64,000 nt of DNA from Neobacillus drentensis (lineage in GTDB: Bacteria > Bacillota > Bacilli > Bacillales > Cytobacillaceae), in contig NZ_CP091110.1 of the NCBI RefSeq assembly GCF_021560175.1, positions 4,156,501-4,220,500 on the forward strand. The letters run 5' to 3'. The notes under the pieces were generated by a model. That model had not been told where the DNA came from. It ran no database searches and saw only the letters and a program-made list of their open reading frames with translations. The position numbers and the translations under genes were made by a program. Below, piece after piece: positions 44,112 to 54,446 of the stretch; the stretch's first letter is position 1, and every line of letters begins with the position of its first letter.

Positions 44112-44539
44112 TTGTCATTAAATAGGTTGATAAATTCCTTGTAGCCTTCTTCCTCAAGCTTCTCTTTTGGGATGAACCTTAACGCCGCTGAGTTAATACA
44201 ATAGCGCAAACCTGTTGGCTGTGGTCCATCATCAAAGACATGCCCTAAATGGGAATTAGCTGATTTACTTCGGACCTCTGTCCGAATCATAAAATGACTA
44301 TAATCTTCTTTTTCAAGTACTTCATCAGCTTCAATTGGTTTCGTAAAGCTTGGCCACCCGCAGCCGGCATCAAATTTATCAAGCGAACTAAATAATGGCT
44401 TACCAGAAACGATGTCTACATAGATACCATCCCTTGTTTCATTCCAATATTCATTTCGAAAAGGAGGTTCTGTTCCATTTTTTTGCGTAACCTCATATTG
44501 CATGGGTGTTAATTCTTTTTTTAATTCCTTATTTTCCAT
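44108..44539 (-). CDS. msrB: Peptide methionine-(R)-S-oxide reductase
   Basis: 143 residues from the ATG at 44539 behind GGGGGG. It shows CGWPSF with the CGWP-type structural site, and the catalytic [11 protein letters not shown]. It reduces R-methionine sulfoxide in proteins. It overlaps the msrA end by 11 bases, the usual msrA-msrB arrangement. A zinc site of the CxxC type is not evident. Confidence 0.93.
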   Translation of the reverse strand: MENKELKKELTPMQYEVTQKNGTEPPFRNEYWNETRDGIYVDIVSGKPLFSSLDKFDAGCGWPSFTKPIEADEVLEKEDYSHFMIRTEVRSKSANSHLGHVFDDGPQPTGLRYCINSAALRFIPKEKLEEEGYKEFINLFNDK

Positions 44540-45071
44540 GTTCGTCCCCCCAATGTCTTTCAATAAACCCAGCACGGCCGGAACCGACATGATATGACTC
44601 ATAATGAGCTCTATTTTTCCTATAATAGTGCTGGTGGTATTCTTCAGCAGGATAAAAAGTTTTTGCTGGCAATATAGGCGTCACAATTGGCTTTGAGAAG
44701 CGCCCGCTCTCTTCAAGTGCTTGTTTAGATTTTTCAGCAAGCTCTTTTTGGATTTCATTATGATAAAAGATGGCTGTCTTGTAGGATTGGCCGCGATCAT
44801 AGAATTGACCGCCCGGATCGGTTGGATCAATTTGCTGCCAAAATAATTCCAATAATTTTTCATACGGAAAAATATCCGGATCAAAGGTAATTTGAACGGC
44901 TTCATAATGTCCAGTCGTATCGGAACAAACCTGTTGATAGGTTGGATTTTCTATTGTTCCCCCTGTATATCCAGACAAAACACTGATAATCCCCGGCTGT
45001 TCATCAAACGGCTTGACCATACACCAAAAACAGCCACCGGCAAAAGTTGCTAACTGATGAGTATTTTCCAC
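44529..45071 (-). CDS. msrA: Peptide methionine-(S)-S-oxide reductase
   Basis: 180 residues with the catalytic GGCFWC motif at residues 12-17. It reduces S-methionine sulfoxide, complementary to MsrB. It is the first gene of a two-gene oxidative-damage repair operon. Confidence 0.95.
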   Translation of the reverse strand: MENTHQLATFAGGCFWCMVKPFDEQPGIISVLSGYTGGTIENPTYQQVCSDTTGHYEAVQITFDPDIFPYEKLLELFWQQIDPTDPGGQFYDRGQSYKTAIFYHNEIQKELAEKSKQALEESGRFSKPIVTPILPAKTFYPAEEYHQHYYRKNRAHYESYHVGSGRAGFIERHWGDEHGK

Positions 45072-45247
45072 GTTCCCACCCCTTCATTATTTATATAAAA
45101 AGTATACAGAAAGTTTTTTTAAAAATAAACTTATTGAAACAAATCTGGTTGTCTAATCCTTTCTACTATCATTAGAAAAGGATTAGACACCTACCTATAT
45201 CAGCTTGAATAACTTATGGTGTAATCCATAAGTTAGGAGTTAATAAT

Positions 45248-46000
45248 ATGTCCGAGAAAAGGAATCAAACTGATTATCTCCAAAAAGCAGCGATGTATGA
45301 TTTGTTAGCCGAGGTTTATAAATATACCAACCCCAACTTACACATGCATTTCTATTTTAAACATTATAAATATATGAATAAAGCAATGAACTTGATGCGA
45401 TCCCCTGCTCAAGTTTATCCAGGAAATGCTCAAATCCGATTTTTGCATACATCCGCTGATTCCCCTAACGTTGATGTATATGTAAATGGGAGCCGTGTCA
45501 TTAAAGATTTGGCTTTTAAACAAGTTAGTCAGCACATGCCGTTAAAAGCCGGCAAATACCATATCGATATTTATCCTGCTGGAAATATGGTCGATAGTGT
45601 GTTAAATAAAAATATTACCGTTGAAGAGGGAAACTCTTACACGTTAACCACCATTGACTCCGTTAAGAAGATGCGCCTGCTGGTGTTTTTAAATCAGCCG
45701 GAGGTGCCTGTAAATGAAGCGAAGGTTCGTTTCATTCATTTATCTCCCGACTCATCCACACTAGATATAGCTGTTAAAGATCGGGATGTTATTTTCCCGA
45801 CGGTTTCATACAAACAAGCTACCGAATATTTAGGATTAACCCCAATGACAGTCGATTTAGAAGTTAGGTCAGCGGGCAGTAAAAACATCCTGCTTCCATT
45901 ACCAAAAGTAAGTTTTAAACCGAATGGAAGCTACACAATTGTCTTCTTAGGGCTATCAGCGAGTTCACCCGAATTTCAATATATAACTATTGAGGATTAA
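45248..46000 (+). CDS. Protein with tandem DUF4397 domains
   Basis: 250 residues. Two DUF4397 repeats are visible: NAQIRFLHTSADSPNVDVYVNG (from about 60) and EAKVRFIHLSPDSSTLDIAV (from about 158). DUF4397 is a beta-sandwich often found on cell surfaces, but no signal peptide is evident here. The N-terminal 55 residues are helical and Tyr/His-rich. The function is unknown; spore association is possible for this type in Bacillus. Confidence 0.78.
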   Translation: MSEKRNQTDYLQKAAMYDLLAEVYKYTNPNLHMHFYFKHYKYMNKAMNLMRSPAQVYPGNAQIRFLHTSADSPNVDVYVNGSRVIKDLAFKQVSQHMPLKAGKYHIDIYPAGNMVDSVLNKNITVEEGNSYTLTTIDSVKKMRLLVFLNQPEVPVNEAKVRFIHLSPDSSTLDIAVKDRDVIFPTVSYKQATEYLGLTPMTVDLEVRSAGSKNILLPLPKVSFKPNGSYTIVFLGLSASSPEFQYITIED

Positions 46001-46001
46001 A

Positions 46002-46032
46002 AAATAGGTGCCTCCAACAAGGCACCTATTTT
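46002..46032. terminator. Bidirectional terminator
   Basis: AAATAGGTGCC and GGCACCTATTTT form a perfect stem between the DUF4397 gene (+) and ypmS (-). Confidence 0.9.
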
Positions 46033-46604
46033 ACTGGGACTAATATTGTGAAAGCAATATCGTCCTTCTTTAAATTAAATTTGTCTACTTTAATTTTTAA
46101 ATCGCTTTTTTGTTTTAATTGCTGCATATGAATGTAAACCAAATGATTATTGGGTCTGATTTCAACACCCTCTGGCAATTTATAGTTCTTCCTTATAAGG
46201 TTTAAAACGTTCGAAATGGGGAGATGCAATTTCCCGACTGACATCGACTTTTGTTTTAAAATTAAATCACCATTCTTTTGCGCCATAGGTTCAAATGTCA
46301 ACTTCAATTTTATCTTTTCACTAAAAAAAGGCAGTGTACCATATAACTCCACCTCATCACCCAACAGAACCTTATATTCTATAGGTGAGTCTGCGGCTTC
46401 TTCTTTCAAATAATGGTTAATCAATCTGTTTAGATCATACTTGTTTGATCTAACATGAAAAGATACATAGTCTTCATTCGAAGTGTTTGTTTTTACGGGT
46501 TCCTTCTCTTTAATTGGGGCCGTAACGAATGAAAAAAGTATAATTGCAATTAATAAATTAATTCCTAACAAAACAAGGAATCCCAGTTTCCATTTATTTT
46601 TCAT
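46026..46604 (-). CDS. ypmS: YpmS-family membrane-anchored protein
   Basis: 192 residues with one N-terminal membrane helix (about 7-27) and an extracellular beta-rich domain. It matches DUF2140/YpmS and directly follows ypmR, as in B. subtilis. The function is unknown. Confidence 0.82.
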   Translation of the reverse strand: MKNKWKLGFLVLLGINLLIAIILFSFVTAPIKEKEPVKTNTSNEDYVSFHVRSNKYDLNRLINHYLKEEAADSPIEYKVLLGDEVELYGTLPFFSEKIKLKLTFEPMAQKNGDLILKQKSMSVGKLHLPISNVLNLIRKNYKLPEGVEIRPNNHLVYIHMQQLKQKSDLKIKVDKFNLKKDDIAFTILVPVK

Positions 46605-47435
46605 CTAATTCTCCTCATTGCTGACCGTGTAAGCATTTTTCTCCAAAGCAGGTAAAACCTGATTAGCTAATGCATCATTAAGTCTCTCTGCTATTAGTTT
46701 ATATCCTTTATCATTAGGATGGAAATTATCTGTATACAAAACATCTTCATCTGCATTTAAAAATAGGTCTTCGATTGACACAAAATAAGAATGAGAATAT
46801 TGGCTAACTACACTGTCACCGATTTGATTCCATTCAGCTACAATTTGATCCATTTCTTTTATATCCGAAAACCACTTAGAGAATGGATTATACACGCCAA
46901 CTAACACGATGAATGCATTTGGGTTTTCTTTGTATATCACATCGAAAATTTGCGTTAAATGGCTGCGATAGGATTCTTTTTCTTTAATAAAATCCGATAC
47001 CTGCAGGTCTGAGATATTGTCTTTGACAATCTTCATGATATCATTACCACCAATGGTGAGGATCACTAAATTGGACTGACGCAGGATGGGCTTCATTTCC
47101 AGAGATTTGAGCCTTTTTAGCAGCTGTGTTGTCCGATTTCCTTTGACACCATAATTGTAAAAATCAACTTCCTGAATTCCTTTATCTTTTTCAAGCATTG
47201 ATTTAAGATATGGCAAATAACCGCCTTGCTCTGTACTGTCCCCGACACCTTGAGTGAGTGAATCACCTGCAGATAATACTGTCACCTTTTGTGGGATAAA
47301 ATCAACAGGGATGGGTTCAAAAACTGGTGAAGCAACTTTCTTTTCCTGATGAAGAACCATTGAAGCAGACTGACTGCAAGAGGACAAGAACATCATTGCA
47401 AGAATTAGAAGGGGGAAAACCTTTTTCACTTTCAT
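46605..47435 (-). CDS. ypmR: SGNH/GDSL-type lipoprotein hydrolase (YpmR)
   Basis: 276 residues. The lipobox FLSSC (Cys20) anchors it outside the membrane. Catalytic blocks are SAGDSLTQG (Ser), TIGGNDI (Gly/Asn) and NFHPNDKGY (Asp/His). It is likely an extracellular esterase or lipase. It abuts ypmS with no gap. Confidence 0.88.
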   Translation of the reverse strand: MKVKKVFPLLILAMMFLSSCSQSASMVLHQEKKVASPVFEPIPVDFIPQKVTVLSAGDSLTQGVGDSTEQGGYLPYLKSMLEKDKGIQEVDFYNYGVKGNRTTQLLKRLKSLEMKPILRQSNLVILTIGGNDIMKIVKDNISDLQVSDFIKEKESYRSHLTQIFDVIYKENPNAFIVLVGVYNPFSKWFSDIKEMDQIVAEWNQIGDSVVSQYSHSYFVSIEDLFLNADEDVLYTDNFHPNDKGYKLIAERLNDALANQVLPALEKNAYTVSNEEN

Positions 47436-47607
47436 TCACCTGCCTCCTAAGTAACTTATTCCCGGATCATTCAGTTAACAACCAATTAAAGTAACCACAA
47501 TCTTAAGTGGTAATTTTGCCACATGCCACTGTACTCTAATGTTCCTTTATTATAACACGACTATAAATATTCCAAACAAATATGAACGATATCCCTTCCA
47601 GAAAGAA

Positions 47608-47633
47608 AATAGACCTTATTAAGGTCTATTGTA
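47608..47633 (-). terminator. Terminator of ypmQ
   Basis: AATAGACCTT and AAGGTCTATT form a stem with TTTCTTTC on the minus strand, overlapping the ypmQ 3' end. Confidence 0.75.
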
Positions 47634-48201
47634 ATGTTTTAATATCGTTAATGATTTCCTCATAGGGAACATTTTTATACCCATTGTATGTTTTTTTAAT
47701 ATTCCCTTCTTTATCAACCAAGTAGAGAAAAGTTTGGTGTATCACTTGATTTCCATCCACCGGTTTTTTGACAATTGTCTTGAAGCTATCAGATGCAAAT
47801 TTTTCAATAAATTCTTGTGAGTATCCGGTTAGGAACGTCCAGTTATTAAAATCCACCCCAAATTGTTTCGCATAGTGCGTCAAAACTTCTGGAGTATCGA
47901 CTGTAGGATCAACACTAAAGGAAACTAATTCAACATCTTTCAGATTTTCTTCTTTTAATTTCTTCTGAAGTTTTACCATGTTAGCAGTCATTGGTGGACA
48001 TACATCTGCACAACTAGTAAAAATAAATGCAGAAACCCAAACCTTTCCTTTTAAATCCTTTAGATCTATTTGTTTGTTTTGCTGACTTGTGGCCGTGAAG
48101 TCCTTAATGGGCCAAGTAACGGCATTTTCAATTTCCTTTCCACATGCCGATAATATTAACGTAATTACTAGTACAAATAAGACCATAAATCGTGTCTTCA
48201 T
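47626..48201 (-). CDS. ypmQ: SCO1/SenC-family copper lipoprotein (YpmQ)
   Basis: 191 residues. The lipobox LILSAC is followed by a thioredoxin-like fold with the CADVC copper motif and a downstream histidine (VIHQTF). SCO proteins insert copper into cytochrome c oxidase subunit II. It heads the ypmQ-ypmR-ypmS series, with 190 bases before ypmR. Confidence 0.9.
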   Translation of the reverse strand: MKTRFMVLFVLVITLILSACGKEIENAVTWPIKDFTATSQQNKQIDLKDLKGKVWVSAFIFTSCADVCPPMTANMVKLQKKLKEENLKDVELVSFSVDPTVDTPEVLTHYAKQFGVDFNNWTFLTGYSQEFIEKFASDSFKTIVKKPVDGNQVIHQTFLYLVDKEGNIKKTYNGYKNVPYEEIINDIKTLQ

Positions 48202-48445
48202 TCAATCACCTGCAACCTTTTTCTATTCTAATTAAGAATAGTTTAACAGAGTTATAAAGTTGTTGAAAGCAATCAGCAATTTCCGTTCTAGCTTTTTTGC
48301 GCTCCTGTATGTCCAATGAAAGGAATAAGAAAAAATAGGTGAAACTTCACCTTCCTATTATTTGGAAATTGTGATATTATGAATGAGCATTCACTCAGTT
48401 ACCGGTCAACTGAATTTATCGTTTTATAAAGGTGGGGTATGTAAA

Positions 48446-49336
48446 ATGAATCAGATTGGGCCAATCCTAATCCTAGAAGGTGCTAATTTCAGTAAAGTTC
48501 CTAATTCTAGAAGTCTATATTTAAACTGTTCTGAAAAAGTGCTGATCGATACGGGGGCAGAGGCTAGGATTCTCCAGAATCTCAACCATGAACATGGCGT
48601 TCAATTAATTATTAATACCCATTATCATCCTGACCATACACTTCATAATCATCTATTTCAAAATACAACAAAATTAATTAACCCAATTGAGTTTGAAACA
48701 TCGCTTACGATTGAAGGGGTTGCTAGTGTTAACGGCGTATTTCAGGAGTGGGGCCAAAAGGGTGTTGAAAAATGGAAGGCTACTCTTCCCCAAAAATGGG
48801 TGAAAAACCTTGGGGAAATTTCTGGAGCATACGATTATGAGGCCATATATCAATTCGGCGATATAAAAGTGCAATTTTTACACACACCTGGACATACTAG
48901 CGGGTTTTCATGTCCATACTTTCCGGAGTTAGGAATCGTTTTTACAGGTGATTATGATATGACCTCGTTTGGTCCTTGGTACAATGGGACTGATGGAGAT
49001 ATTGATAATTTTATTGCTTCTGGCAAACGACTGTTGACACTTGATGCAGATACCTACATAACTGGACATCAGAAAGGAATATTCTCCAAACAAAAATTTT
49101 GTGAGGCAATGGAACGTTTTCTGGAGAAAATTGAGCAGCGGGATGAACTAGTTACCCGTTATGTCCAGCAGGGAATGAACTTTGATGAATTAACCAATAT
49201 TGGAATATTTTACCCAAATAAAAGCTTGGAAAACACCATTCTCAAAACGTGGGAAAGAAGTGGGGTTCGGAAGCATTTAAACAGGTTAGGTTATGAAGTC
49301 ATGGGAATGGATTGTCAATTAGTCAAGATAAGATAA
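48446..49336 (+). CDS. Metallo-beta-lactamase-fold hydrolase
   Basis: 296 residues from the ATG at 48446; the frame opens at 48383. Metal motifs are THYHPDH (HxHxDH), HTPGHTSG, a TGDYD aspartate and TGHQKG. The family covers thiol-ester and other hydrolases; the substrate is unknown. A terminator follows at 49335-49368. It stands alone. Confidence 0.82.
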   Translation: MNQIGPILILEGANFSKVPNSRSLYLNCSEKVLIDTGAEARILQNLNHEHGVQLIINTHYHPDHTLHNHLFQNTTKLINPIEFETSLTIEGVASVNGVFQEWGQKGVEKWKATLPQKWVKNLGEISGAYDYEAIYQFGDIKVQFLHTPGHTSGFSCPYFPELGIVFTGDYDMTSFGPWYNGTDGDIDNFIASGKRLLTLDADTYITGHQKGIFSKQKFCEAMERFLEKIEQRDELVTRYVQQGMNFDELTNIGIFYPNKSLENTILKTWERSGVRKHLNRLGYEVMGMDCQLVKIR

Positions 49337-49368
49337 ATGGATGATGTCTATTAGACTCATCCATTTTT
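49335..49368 (+). terminator. Terminator of the MBL-fold gene
   Basis: AAATGGATGA and TCATCCATTT form a stem with a following T-run. Confidence 0.85.
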
Positions 49369-49391
49369 TATTAATTAGTATATCATTCGCT

Positions 49392-49718
49392 TCATTTAGT
49401 TGACTCGGTTTCTTCTGTTGGATTCTCTGGCTGACCTGTAGGAATAGTTTGATTAACTTGAGTGGTTGTTATTGGTGACTCCACAGCATTCTAAGCCGCT
49501 TGTTGCGCCCATGTTCTAGCTTGAATCTTTTCTGTTATCTCGTGTTTGGCATTAAAATGGGCATTTGTATTAGACGTTGTATATCCAATTATTAAAGTAC
49601 TAATATAAATTATTGCTAAAAGTTGAACCACAAGTCTATTACTATTATTTTTGGGGAACTTTCTTATCCTTGAGTATCTAATGATAATCACACTCCTGCT
49701 CACATGGGAAGCTGACAT
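49392..49718 (-). pseudogene. TapA-like SipW-type exported protein interrupted by an in-frame stop
   Basis: 75 codons start MSASHVSRSV and include a long hydrophobic signal ending IGYTTSNTNAHFN, like SipW-processed TapA-type proteins. A TAG at 49491-49493 ends the frame. The same frame continues for 32 codons of Pro/Thr/Glu-rich tail to TGA at 49392. The tail's typical composition suggests a recent nonsense change or a sequence error. Translation up to the TAG could still give a short peptide. Confidence 0.6.
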
Positions 49719-49757
49719 AATAAAACTAAAAAACGATTATGTAAAATTTCTAAACAA

Positions 49758-49787
49758 AATGACTCCAGTATCATACCGGAGTCATCG
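49758..49787 (-). terminator. Terminator after the secreted 173-residue protein gene
   Basis: ATGACTCCGGTAT and ATACTGGAGTCAT form a stem followed by TTTTG on the minus strand. Confidence 0.8.
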
Positions 49788-49820
49788 GTTTATTGCTCTT
49801 AAATACCAGCCCCGAAATTA

Positions 49821-50342
49821 TTAATTCCCCATATCCATCGACTGATGTTCTTTCACATCAACAGCCTTAAGTGTAAGACTCTTTGTTAGCCGATCTTTTT
49901 GACCATCTTTTATTGCACTCCCATGTTCTTTCGTAATCGTTCCGTCTTTAACGGCATTGTCGACGATTTGACTATCAACATCCTTTAGTTTTTGTAAGAG
50001 TTGTGCTTTTGTCATCCCCTTCTCTTTGGCAATCTGAACTAATGTTTTCCCTTTTTTCATTTCATCCATGATATTTATTGGCAGTACGTTTAATACTTTT
50101 GCTGCTTCACTGATTATGTTCATTTGGGTTAATCGGCTTCTGCGGATGGTATTTCCTGCTGTTCCTGCCTTATCCCTGGATTTTTGCGGTGTATACTGGG
50201 CCATTATTGCTTTGGCATCTACTGAAGGAGCTTTGGTTTTACTCTTTGCATAAGCAGGATTATTTTGCAAAGCAGTCACTCCTGTACCTGTAATCAAAAG
50301 CAGCGCAATAAAAGCAGAAAGCATGACTTTTTTGTTTTTCAT
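49821..50342 (-). CDS. Secreted protein with helical repeat-like C-terminal half
   Basis: 173 residues with a signal peptide (1-32, AYA cleavage site) and AGGAGG before the ATG. The mature part has NVLPINIMDEMKKGKTLVQIAKEKG, a pattern found in secreted Bacillus proteins with LysM-independent helical units, then a charged tail ending MDMGN. It follows the oxidase gene on the same strand after 115 bases. The function is unknown; a matrix role is inferred from position only. Confidence 0.65.
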   Translation of the reverse strand: MKNKKVMLSAFIALLLITGTGVTALQNNPAYAKSKTKAPSVDAKAIMAQYTPQKSRDKAGTAGNTIRRSRLTQMNIISEAAKVLNVLPINIMDEMKKGKTLVQIAKEKGMTKAQLLQKLKDVDSQIVDNAVKDGTITKEHGSAIKDGQKDRLTKSLTLKAVDVKEHQSMDMGN

Positions 50343-50457
50343 CCATGTACCTCCTTATTGCAAACTAATTCATTTTGTAAAATAATCTTTGTTCAGGCTG
50401 CGGCTTTACCATTTGATAGAATCGCAGCCCTGTCATGTAAGGTGCTTTTTTATCTTT

Positions 50458-53400
50458 TTATGGTGTTAAAATATTAATTGAATTGGACCATGTAGAATTT
50501 CCAATCTGATTTACAGCCCGAATTCTTACATAGTAGGTTTTTTTCTTCATGAACCCTGTTCTCGAATATATTGTCAAGTTACTGCCAGTATTGTAAGTGG
50601 AAACGTTCGTCACAAAGGTTGGGTCTGTGGAAAATTGAACATCGTAACTGTTAATCGTACCGGCAGGCGACGTCCAACTAACTCTAATCGTATCCGTAGT
50701 AGTTCCGCTCGTCGCGGTAGCGCTTACTCCCGTTGGGGCTGCAGGAACATTCGGAATTGTCACTTTGAAAGTATTTGAATAATTCGATGGTGTATTACCA
50801 TTTACTGCGTTTATACGATAATAATAGGTCATACCAGCCTGTACAGTCGTATCAGAATAGGTAATGGTTGTTCCGCTGCCTGTTTTCATTCCACGTGAAT
50901 CAATCACGGTGAAATTCACTCCATCATTTGAACGTTCAATGGTGAATCCGGTCTCGTTTAATGATTGATCTGTCCATGACAGTCTTACACTTGGGCCGAA
51001 TTGTACACTTCCTGTAAGATTACTTGGGGCTGTAGGTGCTGTCGCCGTAATCGTCACACTTACTGTGTTTGAGTAATCTGATGACAGGGCTCCATTGACC
51101 GCCTTTACTCGATAAGTGTAAGTAGTACCTACAGTTAAATTTGTGTCCGTAAACTTGGAAAGAGTTGAGGTCCCAACATAGCTAAAGTTCTTAGCGTCTG
51201 TTGAACGTTCAACAACAAAGCCAGTGGCATTTGTCGCATTGTCTGTCCATGTTAAGTTTACGTTTACCCCAGATTGTGCAGCAATTAAGTTGCTGGGTGC
51301 CATTGGAAGTCCAGGAGCAATGACCGTATTAGAAGGTGTTCCACCAGTCAGATAGGAAATCGGATCAAGCGGGTCTGCTGCTGTTGCTGCATTATAGGCA
51401 TCAATTCTATAGGAATAGGTAGCATTTAGGTCTGCTGTAGTATCGATGTATTTTATATTATTCGCTAACACAGAATCAATTTTTGTATACGATCCCACTA
51501 CCCCTTTGATAACTGGGGCACGCATAATATTGAACCCAATCTCATTTGAGGAATTCCCCAATTTAGTCAAATCATAGTTACCATTTTTAAGGGTAACTTG
51601 TGTAGGATCTGTCCAAGTTAGGTCTACTTGTCCCCCGTTTGTCCTTGTTAAACTCAACGAGGATGCGCTTGGCTTTGTATTTATAAAGTTAAAATTCATT
51701 GTCCGCATCATATCGTTTTCTTCATGCCCTAATAAATGACAGTGCCATATATATTCCCAGGCAAAATTCGTCATCTTGTTAATGACAGTAACTGGATTTC
51801 CTGTCTGAGGATCCACGTTCATAAACTGGCCTGTAGATCCTATTGGCATGGTTGGATCAAGTGGGCGAATACTATCAGGGATTCCAAATGGCAGCTTCGG
51901 TGAAACTGGCCTTAGTGCAACGATGCAGTCTTCCAATGGGTTCATTCTTACGGTATCTTTCCAGCCTAGTTCGTTTGCATCCGGGAACCTAATGGAACCA
52001 TCCCAGCCAACTCGATTGATGAGCTGGACATCAAATAAATGGAAGTGCATTGCATGTGTATCGACCCCATTATGAGTAATCTTCCAGAGCTGCGTTCCAT
52101 CACCTGTCGGGGAACCAATAGGTGTCATGGAATCCTGCAAGTTCTCTGTCGTTGGATCGACATAACCCAGCATGATGGTAGTTTGATTCTGGAAGTTGGT
52201 ATTTGGCATTTCCACCCCAAGTGTTGAGTTCATCCGTCCATAGTTTTGCTCAAACTCCTCTGCAATTGCCTTCGGTTTAAGATCCATCGTCACAGAGGTG
52301 GTAGTTCCTGGAGGTGTGAAGGTTGATGAGTTGTCTTGAATATTAACCCATTTACGATTTGGATTATCTGGCTGATTTGGAAATATAAGCTCTTTTTGTC
52401 CTGTAGCAAAAGCATTTGGGAGGGCAGCATTTAATTTATCTACAGTAGTTTGAGTTGTATCAGCCGCATTTGGATCTGCTGCAACCTTTATCTGCATAAT
52501 CGTACGAGTATTGGGTCCAAAGCCCGGCTGTGTTGTTGGCGCCCCGCCAGTATTCTCACCTGTTGCTGATTGGTCTGGGTCCCCTGTATAGTAATCGTAA
52601 CGGGGGTCAAAAGCTGGAACAGGAGCAGGTGCATCATTATAAAGTATAAGTGTCTGACCAGCATATTTACTGAAATCAACAACTACATCCGCCCGTTCGG
52701 CTGGTCCCAATAATAAAGTTTTCGTTGAAACGTTTAAAACCGTAATACTTCTTCGGCCATATTCATAATTAATTGGCTGGTTTTTAAGGACTGCCGGCTT
52801 TGGTAAAAAGCCACTGTCATTTCCAATTTGAATCATTTCTGGTCCCGATGCAGCAGGATCTGGAACTCCACCGTCGCGACCATCTGACGGCCAAGTCGCC
52901 GGGTATCCCGTCTTATGGACAGCATCTACCATTTTAACTTCACCGGCATCTGCATCATTTAATGTTCCATCTGCTTTCCACATCTCCCCATTTGACTTAG
53001 CTTGATAGAATTGTAGATTCCACATTCTATCATTGGAAGCATTCAACACTCGGAACCGATATGCTTTTGGATCAACAGTTAAGGTTGGATATACGGTTCC
53101 ATTAATGACAGGTGTATCCATAAACGCTTCAGGAGTGGTCGATACATCTGGTGTCCCTGGATTCATTGGGGCCTGGCCTTGCTGACCATCTAACGGATTC
53201 GCAACTGGACCCTTTTTCAGCCCTGTGTTTGGCGGCCAGAACCATGGACCATAATCCCAGCGACCCATTGGATTGGAACCAGATAGCTCATAAGGATCCT
53301 GGTTTGGCATATAAACGTGCGGGAACCACAGACTACCCTGTCCGCCCCATTTATTCGTATCCCAAGTAGGGTCAGTAGCTTTCAGCTGTGTATCGGATGG

Positions 53401-54378
53401 GACAAATGTTTTATCTTCGATGATTAATGGAATCTCATTATTGCCGCTAGGAATAACTCCCTGATCAATCAGATCCTGCTCCACCTGATCTCGAATAAGA
53501 TATCCAGCTGCCTCCCCGGCATATACATTTAACCGAGTCAGTCCATAACTGTGATCGTGAAAAAACATTAGCCTCGCACTTTGCTGGTTAGTATAAAAGA
53601 ATGTTTGGGATCCATCTCCTGGATCAGGCATATCTGGTACGTTCCGGACGCTAACCCCTTTTGGGTATGGAGTATCCTCTCCAGCTGGAGTAATCCATTG
53701 GTGAGGAGTACCATCGCTAATCCATGGGGTTATACCGCCATGTAAATGAAGGGTGGCACGGTTTTGTGTATATTTATGTACTCCATCTGGCCCCATCCCA
53801 GCCCCCATTAAGCTTTCGTCTACTGGCAAAAATAAATCTCCACCACTTCCTGTAGGCAAATTGTTCGTAAATTTAATACGGACAGGCCGATCCTTTTTAG
53901 CAATAATCACCGGTCCAAGGTAATTCGGCTTGCTGACGGAAGGATCTGTTGTATTTGTTTGCACATAGCCCCTAAGCCTTGTTGGCTGTAAGTCACTATG
54001 CATTTGTTCTTCATACTCTACTAAGGAAATTTCATAATAATCTGACCCAGGATAGGTGGTTGTATCCGGAACAGCAACAGGAAGATATTGCCCAAGATTG
54101 TTTTTGTTTGCTTCGCCCAAGCCTGGTAAAGTATCGACAAATTTTCTAATACCTGTACCCACAATGTGATTGCCGTTTGAATCAAATTCAGGCAGCTGGC
54201 TATTTGCATAGTTCGGTGTTGTCCAATAATCTGGGGAACCTCCTGAAACACCAGTTGCCGCAATTGCCTTCCATGAAGAACTACTTCCAAACGGCGTTAC
54301 CCCAACAGCTAATAAAACTGCAAGCATCCCAAATTTTATTCTCCGACCCGCTACTTTCGCTTTTTTAAACCTAATCAT
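50458..54378 (-). CDS. Secreted multicopper oxidase with C-terminal fibronectin type III repeats
   Basis: 1306 residues. A signal (1-40) with GRRIKF suggests Sec, or weakly Tat, export. All four copper motifs are present: HLHGG (211-215), HDHS (274-277), HAMHFH (775-780) and WHCHLLGHEENDMM (from 878). The spacing shows large insertions between cupredoxin domains. After residue 900 come three or four FN3-type repeats (about 903-1022, 1026-1112, 1116-1208, 1212-1306). It should oxidise phenols or metal ions outside the cell with O2. It follows sipW, calY and a TasA-like gene. Confidence 0.9.
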   Translation of the reverse strand: MIRFKKAKVAGRRIKFGMLAVLLAVGVTPFGSSSSWKAIAATGVSGGSPDYWTTPNYANSQLPEFDSNGNHIVGTGIRKFVDTLPGLGEANKNNLGQYLPVAVPDTTTYPGSDYYEISLVEYEEQMHSDLQPTRLRGYVQTNTTDPSVSKPNYLGPVIIAKKDRPVRIKFTNNLPTGSGGDLFLPVDESLMGAGMGPDGVHKYTQNRATLHLHGGITPWISDGTPHQWITPAGEDTPYPKGVSVRNVPDMPDPGDGSQTFFYTNQQSARLMFFHDHSYGLTRLNVYAGEAAGYLIRDQVEQDLIDQGVIPSGNNEIPLIIEDKTFVPSDTQLKATDPTWDTNKWGGQGSLWFPHVYMPNQDPYELSGSNPMGRWDYGPWFWPPNTGLKKGPVANPLDGQQGQAPMNPGTPDVSTTPEAFMDTPVINGTVYPTLTVDPKAYRFRVLNASNDRMWNLQFYQAKSNGEMWKADGTLNDADAGEVKMVDAVHKTGYPATWPSDGRDGGVPDPAASGPEMIQIGNDSGFLPKPAVLKNQPINYEYGRRSITVLNVSTKTLLLGPAERADVVVDFSKYAGQTLILYNDAPAPVPAFDPRYDYYTGDPDQSATGENTGGAPTTQPGFGPNTRTIMQIKVAADPNAADTTQTTVDKLNAALPNAFATGQKELIFPNQPDNPNRKWVNIQDNSSTFTPPGTTTSVTMDLKPKAIAEEFEQNYGRMNSTLGVEMPNTNFQNQTTIMLGYVDPTTENLQDSMTPIGSPTGDGTQLWKITHNGVDTHAMHFHLFDVQLINRVGWDGSIRFPDANELGWKDTVRMNPLEDCIVALRPVSPKLPFGIPDSIRPLDPTMPIGSTGQFMNVDPQTGNPVTVINKMTNFAWEYIWHCHLLGHEENDMMRTMNFNFINTKPSASSLSLTRTNGGQVDLTWTDPTQVTLKNGNYDLTKLGNSSNEIGFNIMRAPVIKGVVGSYTKIDSVLANNIKYIDTTADLNATYSYRIDAYNAATAADPLDPISYLTGGTPSNTVIAPGLPMAPSNLIAAQSGVNVNLTWTDNATNATGFVVERSTDAKNFSYVGTSTLSKFTDTNLTVGTTYTYRVKAVNGALSSDYSNTVSVTITATAPTAPSNLTGSVQFGPSVRLSWTDQSLNETGFTIERSNDGVNFTVIDSRGMKTGSGTTITYSDTTVQAGMTYYYRINAVNGNTPSNYSNTFKVTIPNVPAAPTGVSATATSGTTTDTIRVSWTSPAGTINSYDVQFSTDPTFVTNVSTYNTGSNLTIYSRTGFMKKKTYYVRIRAVNQIGNSTWSNSINILTP

Positions 54379-54446
54379 ATCGCATCAGCATCTCTCCCTA
54401 AAAGTTTTTAATGAGCTATATCTATTTCTATTAAACTTGTTGCTCA

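Noticed and set aside
54021..54290. Alternate-frame ORFs inside the multicopper oxidase gene
   Set aside because: They are shadows of a long, well-supported coding frame and lack ribosome sites.
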